The translations under genes were made by a program, and so were the position numbers. This document shows, in pieces, positions 1 through 11,374 of a stretch of DNA of 64,000 bases. Position 1 is the stretch's first letter. Every line of letters starts with the position of its first letter. This DNA comes from Zea mays (taxonomy: Eukaryota > Streptophyta > Magnoliopsida > Poales > Poaceae): contig NC_050102.1 of NCBI RefSeq assembly GCF_902167145.1, forward strand, positions 4,588,850 through 4,652,849, given 5' to 3'. Under the pieces are notes generated by a model, which saw only the letters and a program-made list of their open reading frames with translations, did not search any database and was not told where the DNA came from.

Positions 1-588
1 TCCCAAGTCTTGGTAGACTTCCTGGCTGAATGGGTCGACACCCAATTGTCGACTGCTCCAATCCAGGCCGAACTTTGGACCATGTACTTCGATGGGTCGC
101 TTATGAAAACCGGAGCAGGTGCTGGCTTGCTCTTCATCTCACCCCTCGAGAAACATGTGCGCTACGTGATACGCCTCCATTTTCCGGCGTCAAACAACGT
201 GGCCGAATATGAGGCCTTGGTTAATGGGTTGCGCATCGCCGTCGAGCTAGGGGTTCGGCGCCTCGATGCTCGTGGCGACTCACAGCTCGTTATTGACCAA
301 GTCATGAAGAGCTCTCACTACCGCGATCGAAAAATGGAGGCCTACTGCGACGAAGTTCGGCGCTTGGAAGATAAGTTCTATGGGCTGGAACTCAACCATG
401 TTGCTCGACGGTACAACGAGACTGCGGATGAGCTGGCTAAAATAGCCTCGGGACGGACGACGGTTCCCCCGAATGTCTTCTCCAGGGACATATATCAACC
501 ATCTGTCAAACTCAACGACGCACCTGAACCCGAGGGGACCTCGGCCCAGCCTGAGGTACCCTTGGCCAACGAGGGTGAGGCCCTGCGC
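1..588 (+). pseudogene. E1 pol fragment: end of RT/RNase H and the second (archaeal-type) RNase H
   Basis: The frame is open from base 1. It starts in the conserved segment just before the second RNase H (VDFLAEWVDTQ) and continues into the RNase H core with FDGS, AEYEAL, GDSQLV and NETADELA, which carry the expected acidic residues. A second RNase H after the first is a hallmark of Tat-lineage gypsy elements. The frame is cut at 588 by the zeon insertion and resumes at 7989. The fragment is about 83% or more similar by eye to 15983-16640 of E2. No independent function is expected. Confidence 0.9.
584..588. repeat. Target-site duplication of zeon, left copy (TGCGC)
   Basis: TGCGC directly precedes the LTR start (TGTTGGGG) and recurs at 7984-7988 after the other LTR end (CCCAACA). 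Removing the insertion restores the E1 reading seen in E2 at about 16648. Confidence 0.95.
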
Positions 589-1255
589 TGTTGGGGACTT
601 GTTCTCAAATACTAAGAGTTAAGAACAAGGCAACATAGAAAAATGTTAATCGTTAATGTCCTTCGTCCTCCGAAGTATTATTTCCCTTAGGATATAACGA
701 TCTTCGGACGAAGGCCATGAAGGACGAACCTTCATCATCACAGTATACATTAATGAAAGACGAAGCATATGAAACATAAAAGATAGCATGAATAATCATG
801 TAACGTTATCCATTTAACTTTTTTTTATATCATCATAGAGAAATAGAAACAATATCGAATTATAAATGTACCTTCGGCTTGGAAGGAGATGAAAATACAA
901 GTGTGACGCAAAAGCAAATGCCAAGTCAGCGTGAACAGTACGGGGGTACTGTTCACCTATTTATAGGCACGGGGTACAACCCATACAAAATTACATACAT
1001 GCCCTTTACATTTGGTGATAATTCTATAGCAATTTATCGAGGTCTAAATGGCCTTTTCATCTTTAAGTCGGTTCCCTTTTCTGTGAACATGCCGAAGCTT
1101 TCCTGCTTCACAGCTTCGGCGCTGTGTCAACCTTCGTATCTTTTGAGCTTCTCCCTTTCTGATACGAGTCCGAAGATACATATTCACACATTATACTCCA
1201 GAAACATTGTTAAATCATGTTTTTGAGGACCTTCGGAAGCCGAAGGCCCCCAACA
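589..1255 (-). repeat. zeon 3' LTR (left in the window)
   Basis: This is a 667-bp direct repeat of 7317-7983. The only difference I could find is A versus C in the stretch around 1180 and 7908. The minus-strand TATA copy is at 958-966. Short frames inside it are not genes. Confidence 0.95.
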
Positions 1256-1268
1256 GTAGCCCCTCGCA
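1256..1268 (-). other. zeon polypurine tract
   Basis: Read on the minus strand, GCGAGGGGCTAC sits immediately before the 3' LTR start, the expected place for plus-strand DNA priming. Confidence 0.7.
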
Positions 1269-1410
1269 ATATTAATTTGTTAAAATAATAAATTTAGATT
1301 GCGACATGGACGAAGGCTTTAAGCCGAAGGTCCGAAAAAACACCTTCCCTTTGCTAGAATAGCAACATTCACTGACAGGCGGGACCTTTCAATTTTTACC
1401 GCATCGAACG

Positions 1411-1418
1411 TATAAATA
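1411..1418 (+). promoter_or_regulatory. TATA box of the zeon antisense gene
   Basis: TATAAATA lies 150 bp upstream of the ATG at 1561 on the plus strand, outside the LTR and opposite to gag. TATA-like sequences occupy the same relative place in E1 and E2. A start site about 30 bp downstream is inferred, not shown. Confidence 0.6.
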
Positions 1419-1560
1419 AGAGCATACCGCGAGCTCATTTGGTACGCTCTCTTGCCACTTGCTCTCGCTCGCTCGATTTTTAGCTTTTGCGCGCTAAGAT
1501 TCCCTGAGTCTTTAGTTTTAAAGCTTCGGCATTGGAAATAGTTTTTTAGTGTTTCCGAAG

Positions 1561-4500
1561 ATGTCTGGAGACAAGGAAGCTGTTACTGAGACGAAACTGT
1601 CTCTTGATGAGGAGAAAAACCTGGGGTTTCTTATAGCGATGTCGAAGACAAACACGGAAGAAATTACCAAGGAAATTCTAGAAGGCTTGTCTGAAGATAC
1701 TGGTGACAGTGACAGTTTTGATGTAGATAGTGGCGGTGAAGACTCCGAAGATCGCCCCTGGCGACCAAGTCATGCGGTTTTCGGCAAATCAGCTATCAAA
1801 GAAAACCATCTTGCCAATATGAGGGGAAGGTATTTCCGGGATCTGTCCATTGTGAGGGCGGACGAAGGGGAAAAGACTTGTCCACAGCCTGAAGAAAATG
1901 AAGTTGTGGTGTACCGAAGCTTTTTGAAAGCTGGATTGCGATTCCCCTTGAACAGCTTCGTCGTGGAGGTGTTGAAAATCTTCGAAGTCTATCTTCATCA
2001 ACTTACTCCCGAGGCAATTATAAGGCTAAATATCTTCGTGTGGGCCGCGAGAAGCCAAGGTCTGAAGCCTGACGCAAGAAGCTTCTGTAATATACATGAA
2101 TTATTATATGAAACAAAGCCTTGGGGCAAAGAACAGTACCATAATAACTTTGGCTGCTACAGTTTCGTCTCTCGGTCCGGGGCAAGTTGTCCCGTACCAA
2201 CCTTTCGGAAGAGATGGCCCGGGGATTGGATGACAGAATGGTTTTATGTGAAGAATGACCTATCAGCACGAGAAGACATCAAAGGTATAATTATGCGTCC
2301 TATTTGGCAAAGCTTCAGCCTTCGGAGGCCGAAGGTGGAAATGAATGAAGCTGCCGAAGAATGCCAGAGGGCCTTCGGCGTCATCTGCTCTTGTATTGGA
2401 ACAAGAGATTTAGTGCAAGAACATATTGCCTTCCGGGTGTGGCCGCTTGCGGAGAAATGGGAAATGCCTCAAGAAACCACAAAAGAGACTGACGAAGGTG
2501 GGCTTGTGAGACTGAAGTACACCTTCAAGTTTGGAGATAAATTTACTGAGCCAGACGACGACTGGCTAAAGAGTATTGAAAATTTAAGTGATGAATTGCT
2601 TGGTGCTTATTCGAAGGCCGAAGATAATGCGATGTCAGCAGCCTTCGGAGGCCGAAAAAAGAAGAGGCTGAATCGGGTATTTGATGCAATTGGGTTTGTT
2701 TACCCTGACTATTGCTACCCCGTCCGAAGGTAGAAAAGAAAGAACATAACCTCTGCAAAAGAAGAAGCTGCACCTGCTCCTATCGAGCCAGAGCCTGAAA
2801 GAAAGAAAATAAAAGTCCTCACTCACCGGCCGCGTTATATCGAACCAGCTTCGGTGCCGGAGTTTACCGAAAAATCTTCTTCGGTTACCGAGGCTGAAAA
2901 GCCAACCAGACCAGACACGCCACCTGCAGCTGCAGGGATGTCCGAAACGGCGAAAAAGATAGAACTAGAAGAACCGAAGGTTTCGCTGCCAGAAACCAAA
3001 GAAATGGTCGAAGCGCTATCCACAGAAAAAATTGCAGAAGTGGAAAAACCAATTGAAGAAAAAGTACCAGAAATTGTGAGTCCTGCAGCAAATGTTGAGA
3101 CAACAAAAAATCAAAAAGCGCCAGCAGTGACTCCAAAAAGAAGAAGAATGGCGAATGTGCTAGATGTACTAGAAACAATTAAGACTTCAAGCACGCCTCC
3201 GAAGAAGGCTGTTGTTACTCCTGAAACAACAGTTGAAACTTCTGGTTCTAAAGTTCCAGAGCAAGGGGCTGAAGCCGAAGCTGGGCCCTCAGAGCCCGCA
3301 AAGGTGAAACCCTTGGAAAGTGATGAAGAAAAAATAACAAATCCAATTTTTGTTGAAAAAACCAGTGTTGTTGCCCCCGAAGCATCCCCCAAAATTCGTG
3401 ATTACGTTTTTCGTCATGCTTCGGGGAAAAATTATCAGAAAAAGAAGAACAAGAGGCCCAGCACTATGCCCAAAAACTGAATTATCCAAAGGGGGCGTTA
3501 ATATTTAATGGCAGTGGAGAAGAGGACTTCTTGTATTGTCTCCCCGACAGCAAGGAAATTTCTGTCTGTCGGGAGATGAGCAGAAACTTCGGATTCCCAT
3601 CTTTAGAAGATGGACTTTCAGTACTGTCGAAGAACGATCTGGCTGACAGCCTGGCTTACAATAGCTTAAAGGTACGATACATGAAATCCTTGTATTTTTC
3701 CGTTCGTTTAAACCCACTGACACACACACATATTTCTTTTTGCAGGGCTTGATACTTAGCAATGCTCTTAGAGCACAGAAAGATGCTGAAGACGAAGGGT
3801 GTACAATAGCCCTGAGCAACCTTCGTTCCGAAGTAATTGAACTGAGGAACGAAGGTCTCGAAAAAGACAAAATATTATACTCATTGATAAATAAAATAAA
3901 AGAGGACGAAGCTGCTTCTAAAATTCAAGCTGAAGCTCAGAAACGCGAAATTGAAGACCTTCGGAAACAACTGGCCAGAGCCAAGGAAGAACGCATACTT
4001 GAAGAAACAAAGCGTGAACTCAGCGATCAATGGGCAGATCACCTAGAAGTGACTGTTGAAGAGCTTCGTTCGTCCAAAAAGAGATGCTACAGTAAATCTA
4101 TAGATTGTGTCAAGAAATTAAAGGCTAGCTTCGCCAAAGTCGACGCATTCTCAAGTGAGGAAAACTTTTCAAGAGGCAATCCCGAAGGTGTCATCGAATG
4201 GATTAACCACGAAGCTGAAGCCTTTGAAGAAATTTTAAATAGCCGAGGAGATATATGTGCCTTCTCTGGCGCTAGAGGGATTGCCACTATCTTAGAGAAG
4301 GAGGGCTGTGAACATGTAAAAATTTTAGCACAGTCCGAAGCTGCTTTGTCCTTTGAAGATACAAAAGATCCTTCGACCGAAGCTAGTATAATTGGTGGAA
4401 AGTTTTTTACTGACATCTGGGATAATGGTGGCCGAGAGATGGCCGGAGAAATTATTCGAAGAAGTGAAAAGGGTATTCACGATGCTAGAGAAGTAGCTGA

Positions 4501-4768
4501 GGCTGCTAAAAAGAGCGCAGAGGCCGAAGGTCAATTAGGTATCAACTAATAGTTTCTATCGTGTTGTAATCTTAGGCTTTAAGATTTGTTTATGATTTGT
4601 AATAGCAAAGTAGCCGTGTTCTGTCCCTCCTCAGATCCTACTGAAGTATCTCCGGGTGCACGGCCTAAGGGTGACGATGAGATTAAAAAGATGGCTGAAG
4701 TTATTATGGATGAAGTTGTCGATCGACTGTTGAACGAAGCTGCAGAAGTGGTACTTAGGGAAGACTAG
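1561..4768 (+). pseudogene. zeon antisense gene: putative gypsy-type transposon domain (PF04195-like) with coiled-coil C-terminal half
   Basis: Reading starts at the ATG at 1561; the upstream in-frame codon is GTG. Residues about 100-300 resemble the plant family annotated as 'putative gypsy type transposon', found antisense in several Tat elements, with a GDWMTEWFYVKND segment. The frame meets a TAG at 2731-2733, continues in the same frame with an acidic Pro/Glu-rich linker to 3480, shifts frame near 3440-3450, and then reads to a donor at about 3672. An intron ends in TTTTTGCAG at 3745. The next exon (3746-4539) is a Glu/Lys-rich coiled coil. A last exon is likely from 4637 (acceptor CTCCTCAG) to 4768. 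The stop and the frame shift make this copy probably non-functional, although gag is open. The biochemical function of the family is unknown. Confidence 0.65.
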
Positions 4769-5724
4769 GTGCTATTGTAAAAACATTTTAAATGTAACAT
4801 GTGTAATATCTTGTAATCCTGTATGTAACATATTTGTTTTATTTTTCTTTATGGTTCAATTCTTTACGATGCATGAAACTTTACATACGTACCTTTTTTG
4901 AGCCTTTGGCGAAAAAACACCCTCCCTTCTTTTCATGCTTCGTGAAGAAGAATTACCATTTATCACAACAATATCCGAAGTATCCTGGAAAGTTTTGAAG
5001 CTTCGTAGAAACATTCTTCAAGGCTATACTTCAGAGATCAATATTGTTTCTCCTTGTGACTTGGCATGATTTGCCCCTTTTTCAAAGCGTTTTCCCGAAG
5101 ATTGATATCATATTTCTTTCTTATGCCACATGCAGTATGATGTATGATGCTTATGTTATGCAAAGATGATGTGATGATGTTATGCTATGTAAGGTGATAT
5201 TCCGAAGATACACACATATCTGCGTGATAAAACACATAATCTTTTTGTGAATCAGCGTTGACTTTTCGCTGTAAGCTCTGCATTCCCTTAGGAACGTCTT
5301 TGGAGCTTCTTCGCCTTTTACTTAGGCGGTATCAGCGTTGACTTTTCGCTGTAAGCTCTACATTCCCTTAGGAACGTCTTTGGAGCTTCTTCGCCTTTTA
5401 CTTAGGCGGTATCAGCGTTGACTTTTCGCTGTATGCTCTGCATTCCTTTTGGAACGACTTTGGAGCAGAAAACTTACACTGCGCTCCCTTCGGAACGACT
5501 TTTTGTGACTTCGTCAAACTTACTCTGCGTTCCTTAGAACGACTTTTTGTTGCTTCGAATAATTTTCGATAGTCCGAAGGTCCTTTTTATTATCACAAGC
5601 CTATGAAGAAAACATATTTTTCTTGTAGGAATCAACGAAACTAATTACATGAAACCTAAACAATGTCCTTTATTACAGAAAATAGAACTGAATGAAAAAG
5701 ATTACTGTTAAGGTAGGATATTTG
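4769..5724. other. zeon non-coding region between the antisense gene and gag
   Basis: I see no credible reading frame here. It contains the 80-bp repeat array at 5251-5460 and AT-rich sequence that would serve as the two converging 3' ends. Confidence 0.6.
5251..5460. repeat. 80-bp tandem repeat in zeon, 2.6 copies
   Basis: Copies start at 5251, 5331 and 5411 with ATCAGCGTTGACTTTTCGCT; the period is exactly 80 bp. The third copy decays after about 50 bp into related fragments with GGAACGACTTT. Confidence 0.9.
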
Positions 5725-7242
5725 TCAATAGATGTGCTTTGATTCTGGCACGGTGCTGTTGACCGTGCGAGCTTCGGACTGTTCTCTGAAGTCCCTTTGA
5801 TGCGGAGCATATTGGCTCCCTTCTGGCTGCTGGCCCTGTTGCAACGGAGGTGGAGGCGGAGGCTGTTGCCAGGAAGCTTGAGGCTGACTCGCCGAAGCAG
5901 CAGAGACTGCAGGATGGTTGCCCACATATTCTAGGATGTAGGGCGAATGATACGAAGCTGTATGCATGACCTGCTTCGGCTGGGCCTGTTGCGCTGCTGC
6001 TTCAGCTATTTCCTTTTGCTTCTGTATAGTAACATGGCACATCCTGGTAGTATGGCCTTTGTTCTCACCGCAGAATAAGCAAAAGATTCTTCTCGGTTGA
6101 TCACCAAATCTTCCTCCGAAGCCCCTGGCGCCTCTGCCTCTTGGAGCTGGTGGCCGGAAGGAGCTTTGCTGTTGTCCAGAAGCCTGTGAGGAGCATTGTG
6201 GCCTTTGCTGTTGGCTTCCTCTGTCATCATTTTGTGTAGAATTGTGAATTGATCTCACATGCTTCGGGTAAAACCTCCCTCTGAAGCCCTTGGTCATTTT
6301 AGAAAACCTGAAAGCCTCCTCCCTTCTTTGGCGAAAATCATTGTCGGCCCGAATGTATTCATCCATTTTCTGGAGAAGCTTCTCCAAAGTTTGAGGAGGC
6401 TTCCTGGCGAAGTACTGAGCTGACGGACCTGGCCGAAGCCCCTTGATCATGGCCTCGATGACAATTTCATTGGGCACCGTTGGTGCCTGTGCCCTCAAAC
6501 GCAAGAACCTTCGGACATATGCCTGAAGGTATTCTTCGTGGTCCTGGGTGCACTGGAACAGAGCCTGAGCAGTGACCGGCTTCGTCTGAAATCCTTGAAA
6601 GCTGGTTAACAACAAATCCTTCAGCTTTTGCCATGAAGTGATCGTCCCTGGTCGAAGGGAGGAATACCAGGTTTGAGCTACACTTCTGACAGCCATAACG
6701 AAAGATTTGGCCATGACTGAAGCATTGCCACCATACGAAGACACTGTTGCTTCGTAGCTCATCAAAAACTGCTTCGGGTCTGAGTGGCCATCGAATACAG
6801 GGAGCTGAGGCGGCTTGTAGGACGGGGGCCAAGGTGTAGCCTGCAGCTCAGCGGATAGAGGAGAAGCATCATCAAAAACAAAATTCCCATGATGGAAATT
6901 GTCATACCAATCATCTTCGTTGGGAAAACCCTCCTGATGAAGGTCTTGATGCTGAGGCCTTCGGTGTTGCTCGTCCTGAGCAAGATGACGAACTTCTTCA
7001 GAGGCTTCGTCTATCTTCCTCTGCAGTTCAGCTACCCTGGCCATCTTTTCCTTCTTGCGTTGAACCTGCTGCTGAAGGATTTCCAGATTTTGAATCTCCT
7101 GATCTAGATCATCCTCCGGAGGTGTTGGACTAGTAGCCTTCCTCTTCTGGCTTCGTGCCTCTCTAAGAGAAAGGACGTCTTGATTGGGGTCCAGCGGCTG
7201 CAGCGTGCCAGCCCCTGGTGTTGAAGCCTTCTTCGGCGGCAT
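5725..7242 (-). CDS. gag: zeon Gag polyprotein
   Basis: The open frame encodes 505 residues from the ATG at 7242 (MPPKKAS); a longer frame exists upstream but begins with a non-ATG codon. The order is: basic N-terminus with a Gln/Glu-rich helix (about 40-100), capsid-like retrotransposon gag domain (about 140-310, including the WQKLKDLLLTSFQGF and YLQAYVRRFLRLR segments), an Arg/Gly/Gln-rich linker, one CCHC knuckle written C-x2-C-x5-H-x4-C (CLFCGENKGHTTRMC), and a Pro/Gln-rich tail. Gag packages element RNA into particles in the cytoplasm. No frameshift or internal stop is present, consistent with a young insertion. It is transcribed from the LTR at 7317-7983. Confidence 0.9.
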   Translation of the reverse strand: MPPKKASTPGAGTLQPLDPNQDVLSLREARSQKRKATSPTPPEDDLDQEIQNLEILQQQVQRKKEKMARVAELQRKIDEASEEVRHLAQDEQHRRPQHQDLHQEGFPNEDDWYDNFHHGNFVFDDASPLSAELQATPWPPSYKPPQLPVFDGHSDPKQFLMSYEATVSSYGGNASVMAKSFVMAVRSVAQTWYSSLRPGTITSWQKLKDLLLTSFQGFQTKPVTAQALFQCTQDHEEYLQAYVRRFLRLRAQAPTVPNEIVIEAMIKGLRPGPSAQYFARKPPQTLEKLLQKMDEYIRADNDFRQRREEAFRFSKMTKGFRGRFYPKHVRSIHNSTQNDDRGSQQQRPQCSSQASGQQQSSFRPPAPRGRGARGFGGRFGDQPRRIFCLFCGENKGHTTRMCHVTIQKQKEIAEAAAQQAQPKQVMHTASYHSPYILEYVGNHPAVSAASASQPQASWQQPPPPPPLQQGQQPEGSQYAPHQRDFREQSEARTVNSTVPESKHIY

Positions 7243-7296
7243 GACGAAGGTGATGCTTGCCGAAGATGTTGAAAAGCTCAAGAAATGGAAGTGAGT

Positions 7297-7316
7297 TCAC
7301 CGGAGGTGGGCGCCAA
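7297..7316 (-). other. zeon primer-binding site
   Basis: Read on the minus strand directly after the 5' LTR, the sequence begins TTGGCGCCCACC. TGGCGCC-type starts are common for plant gypsy elements primed by a tRNA other than initiator Met. The tRNA was not identified. Confidence 0.6.
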
Positions 7317-7983
7317 TGTTGGGGACTTGTTCTCAAATACTAAGAGTTAAGAACAAGGCAACATAGAAAAATGTTAATCGTTAATGTCCTTCGTCCTCCG
7401 AAGTATTATTTCCCTTAGGATATAACGATCTTCGGACGAAGGCCATGAAGGACGAACCTTCATCATCACAGTATACATTAATGAAAGACGAAGCATATGA
7501 AACATAAAAGATAGCATGAATAATCATGTAACGTTATCCATTTAACTTTTTTTTATATCATCATAGAGAAATAGAAACAATATCGAATTATAAATGTACC
7601 TTCGGCTTGGAAGGAGATGAAAATACAAGTGTGACGCAAAAGCAAATGCCAAGTCAGCGTGAACAGTACGGGGGTACTGTTCACCTATTTATAGGCACGG
7701 GGTACAACCCATACAAAATTACATACATGCCCTTTACATTTGGTGATAATTCTATAGCAATTTATCGAGGTCTAAATGGCCTTTTCATCTTTAAGTCGGT
7801 TCCCTTTTCTGTGAACATGCCGAAGCTTTCCTGCTTCACAGCTTCGGCGCTGTGTCAACCTTCGTATCTTTTGAGCTTCTCCCTTTCTGATACGAGTCCG
7901 AAGATACCTATTCACACATTATACTCCAGAAACATTGTTAAATCATGTTTTTGAGGACCTTCGGAAGCCGAAGGCCCCCAACA
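7317..7983 (-). repeat. zeon 5' LTR (right in the window)
   Basis: This 667-bp LTR is almost identical to 589-1255. On the minus strand it provides the promoter for gag, with a TATA box at 7686-7694. It ends at 7983 and is followed by the TGCGC duplication at 7984-7988. Confidence 0.95.
7686..7694 (-). promoter_or_regulatory. TATA box of the zeon 5' LTR
   Basis: Minus-strand CTATAAATA lies mid-LTR, about 445 bp upstream of the gag ATG. Confidence 0.7.
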
Positions 7984-7988
7984 TGCGC

Positions 7989-9269
7989 GTCGAGATAGAG
8001 CAGAATGGGGTCACGCCAAACCTAAACTGGCAGACCATGTACCTTGAATATCTCCTCCGAGGAGAGCTGCCCCTCGACAAGGCCGAAGCCCGGCGACTGG
8101 CTCGGCGCGCCAAGTCGTTCGTTTTACTCGGTGATGAAAAAGAGTTGTACCACCGCAGCCCCTCAGGTATTCCCCAGTGATGCATATCCATCACCCAAGG
8201 ACAAGAAATGTTACAGGAAATACACTCGGGGGCTTGCGGTCACCATGAAGCACCTCGAGCCCTCGTAGGAAACGCTTTCCGATAAGGTTTCTACTGGCCG
8301 ACCGCGGTGGTCGACGCCACTAGGATTGTACACTCCTGCCGAGGGTGTCAATTCTATGTGAGACGGACACACCTGCCCGCTCAGGCCCTACAGACAATAC
8401 CTATCACTTGGCCATTTGTCGTATGGGGTCTAGACCTCGTCGGTCCCTTGCAAAAGGCACCCGGGGGCTTCACGCACCTGCTGGTCGCCATCGACAAATT
8501 CTCCAAGTGGATCGAAGTCCGACCCTTAACCAGCATCGGGTCCGAACGGGCGGTGACGTTCTTTATAAATATCATCCACCGCTTTGGGATCCCAAACTCC
8601 ATCGTCACCGACAATGGCATGCAATTCACTGGGAAAAAGTTCCTAGACTTCTGCGAAGGCCACCACATCCGTGTGGACTGGGCCGCCGTAGCTCACCCAA
8701 TGACAAATGGGCAGGTGGAGCGCGCCAATGGCATGATTTTGTAGGGGCTAAAACCAAGGATCTACAACGACCTCAACAAGTTTGGCAAGCGGTGGATAAA
8801 AGAGCTACCCTCGGTGGTTTGGAGTCTGAGGATGACACCGAGCCGGGCCACGGGTTTCTCGCCGTTTTTCCTAGTCTATGGGGCCGAGGCCATCCTACCC
8901 ACGGACTTAGAATACGGCTCCCCGAGGACAAAGGCATACGACGACCAAAACAACCAGACCAGCCGAGAGGATTCATTGGACCAGCTGGAAGAGGCTCGGG
9001 ATGTAGCCTTACTACACTCAGCGCGATATCAGCAGTCTCTGCGACACTACCACGCCCGAAGGATTCAGCCCCGAGGCTTCCAAGTGGGAGATTTGGTGCT
9101 TCGGCTACGACAAGACGCCTGAGGGCACCACATGCTTACTCCTCCCTGGGAAGGGCCGTTCATCATCGCCAAAATTTTGAAGCCTGGGACATACAAGCTG
9201 GCCAACGATCAAGGCGAGGTCTACAACAACGCTTGGAACATCGAACAGCTACATCGCTTTTACCCTTAA
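7989..9269 (+). pseudogene. E1 pol fragment: integrase
   Basis: This resumes the frame broken at 588. In order it has the HHCC zinc-binding region (HRSPSG to CRGCQF), the DDE core with GLDLVGP, VTDNG and GQVERANG, and the C-terminal part ending in a natural TAA at 9267-9269 (HRFYP). Four premature stops occur without any frameshift: TGA 8178-8180, TAA 8283-8285, TAG 8742-8744 and TGA 9120-9122. At the same codons E2 reads CGA, CAA, CAA and CGA. The protein would have joined element cDNA to chromosomal DNA; this copy cannot. Confidence 0.9.
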
Positions 9270-9608
9270 AGCGTTTCAAGTCGTTCATGTATCTCGGTCC
9301 CTCATGTATAAATAAAAAGTCTAACTGTCAAGGGAGGATCGGCCTTGCCTCAGCAAAAACCGACCCTCCCTCGGGGGCTAGAAGGGGGGAACCCCCTCTG
9401 CGTCAAAATTTTCCTCGAAAAAGTTTTCTACCAAAACGACTTTCGTGCCTTTCGACTATGTCGATAACGGAATCCTAAAAATGAGCGAGAGAGACCTCGA
9501 ATGGCAAGGCCGACCGAGCCGAGGGACTCCTACGCCTCCGGGATACGGATACCTCACTCATCACCTTCCGCGAAAAGTAACTCGCGCTCGGATATGTGAT
9601 TCTGCTAC
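9270..9608 (+). other. E1 post-pol spacer, left part
   Basis: Non-coding, colinear with 17935-18240 of E2 (shared segments such as GGGGGGAACCCCCTCTGCGTC). The last five bases, GCTAC (9604-9608), are the duplicated target of E2. Confidence 0.8.
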
Positions 9609-10089
9609 TGTCGGGGACCATAATTAGGGGTACCCTCAAGGCTCCTAAATCTCAGCTGGTAACCCCCATTAGCACAAAGCTGCAAAGGCCTGATGGGTGC
9701 GATTAAGTCAAGGATCGGTCAATTCAAGGGACGCGATCACGCCTCGCCCGAGCCCAGCCTCGGGCAAGGGCAGCCGACCCCGGAGGATCTACGTCTCGCC
9801 AGAAGACCCCCTCCAGCAACGGGCATACCCTCGGCTCGCCCGAGGCCCAGTCTTCACCGAGAAGCAACCTTGGCCAACTCGCCACGCCAACCGACCAAAT
9901 CGAAGGGGTATTTAATGCAAAGGTGGCCTGACACCTTTATCCTGACGCACGCCCCCAGTCGACAGAGCCGAAGTGACCGTAGTCACTTCGCCGCTCCACT
10001 GACTGGTCTGACAAGAGGACAGCGCTGTCTGTGCCGCTTCGACTGCTGTGCCACTCGGCAGAGTGAGGCTGACAGCAGCCAAGTCCGGC

Positions 10090-10540
10090 CTCAGGTGCCA
10101 TAGGAAACTCCGCTCCGCCCGACCCCAGGGCTCGGACTCGGGCTCAGCCCCAGAAGACGGCGAACTCCGCTCCGCCCGACCCCAGGGCTCGGACTTGGGC
10201 TCAGCCCCGGAAGACGACGAACTCCGCTCCACCCGACCCTAGGGCTCGGACTCGGGCTCAGCCCCGAAAGACGGCAAACTCCGCTCCGCCCAACCCCAGG
10301 GCTCGGACTCGGGCTCAGCCCCGGAAGACGGCGAATTCTGCTCCGCCCGACCCCAGGGCTCGGACTTGGGCTCAGCCCCGGAAGACGATGAACTCCGCTC
10401 CGCCCGACCCCAAGGCTCGGACTTGGGCTCAGCCCCGGAAGACGATGAACTCCGCCTCGCCAGACCCCAGGGCTCGGACTCGGGCTCAGCCCCGAAGAAC
10501 GACGAACTCCGCTTCGCCCGACCCCAGGGCTCGGACTCAG
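10090..10540. repeat. 57-bp GC-rich tandem repeat inside the E2 5' LTR
   Basis: Units containing CCCGACCCCAGGGCTCGGAC recur every 57 bp, about eight times. The 3' LTR (about 23350-23690) has about six. Long open frames on both strands here (Ser/Gly/Pro/Arg repeats) are a consequence of the repeat and I do not call them genes. Confidence 0.88.
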
Positions 10541-11016
10541 CCCTAGCATCAGCCGACGGTCTCCGCCTCGTCCGACCCGGGGGCTCGGACTCGACCTCGA
10601 CCTTGGAAGACAGACTCGACCTCGACCTCGGAGGAGCCTCCACCTCGCCCAACCTAGGGCACGGATCAACCACGTCAACAGGAGGCGCCATCATTACCCT
10701 GCCCCAAGCTGACTCAGGCTACGGGGAACAAGACCGGCGTCCCATCTGGCTCGCTCCGCCAGACAAGTAATGATGGCGCCCCGCACGCTCTATGACGACG
10801 GTGGCTATCAGCCCCCTTACGGAAGCAAGTGGACGTCAGCAAGGACTCGACAGCCCCGACAGCTGTCCTCCGACGGCCACGACACCACACGAACCGGGTG
10901 CCAAAACCTCTCCGGCTGCCACGATGGCATGTACTTAGGGCGCTAGCTCTCCTCCGCTAGACACGTTAGCACACTGCTACACCCCCCATTGTACACCTGG
11001 ATCCTCTCCTTACGCC

Positions 11017-11023
11017 TATAAAA
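11017..11023 (+). promoter_or_regulatory. TATA box of the E2 5' LTR
   Basis: TATAAAA in a CGCCTATAAAAGGAAGG context; the same context recurs at 24182 and 59067 in the other Huck-type LTRs. Confidence 0.8.
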
Positions 11024-11316
11024 GGAAGGACCAGGGCCCTCTTACAGAGGGTTGGCCACGCGGGGAAGGACGGGACGGCGCTCGCGTGAGGCCGCTCGCT
11101 CCCTCCCGCGTGGACGCTTGTAACCCCCTACTGCAAGCGCACCCGACCTAGCCGCGGGACAAACACGAAGGCCGCGGGATTCCACCTCTCACGCCTGTCT
11201 CCCTCCGGCTGCTTCCCCCCTTCGCGCTCCGTCTCGCGCCGACCCATCTGGGCTGGGGCACGCGGCGATAATTTACTCGTCGGTCCAGGGACCCCCGGGT
11301 TCGAAACGCCGACAGT

Positions 11317-11334
11317 TGGCGTGCCAGGTAGGGG
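11317..11334 (+). other. E2 primer-binding site
   Basis: TGGCGTGCCAGGTAGGGG begins two bases after the 5' LTR end. Its matching tRNA was not determined. Confidence 0.6.
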
Positions 11335-11374
11335 CCTGCTGCGTGTTGACGAATAGCTTCCCGTCAAGCTCCAG

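Larger units (their letters stand above)
589..7983 (-). mobile_element. zeon-type (cinful-zeon family) non-autonomous Ty3/gypsy retrotransposon
   Basis: The element is 7395 bp with two 667-bp LTRs starting TG and ending CA, flanked by TGCGC duplications. Its orientation is minus: the primer-binding site lies inside the LTR at 7317, gag is read leftward, and the polypurine tract lies beside the LTR at 1255. It encodes gag but no protease, RT, RNase H or integrase, so it must rely on enzymes from another element, as is known for Zeon in maize. The size, LTR length and LTR termini fit my memory of Zeon-1. The strand opposite gag carries a multi-segment gene (1561-4768). By reading, the two LTRs differ at a single position, so the insertion is recent. 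Confidence 0.88.
9609..11314 (+). repeat. E2 5' LTR
   Basis: The LTR is 1706 bp. It is 346 bp longer than its partner because it keeps a segment of about 250 bp (roughly 9843-10090) that is missing in the 3' LTR and has more copies of a 57-bp repeat. TATAAAA is at 11017-11023. Confidence 0.95.

Noticed and set aside
879..1226. 115-residue frame in the zeon LTR, repeated at 7607-7954
   Set aside because: It lies wholly within an LTR on the strand opposite to element transcription and is identical only because the LTRs are.
10090..10700. Long open frames on both strands in the E2 5' LTR (and the equivalents at 23400-23900 and 58340-58780)
   Set aside because: They are produced by the 56-57 bp GC-rich repeat, whose length permits several open frames; the repeat lies in LTRs and the frames share no known domain.
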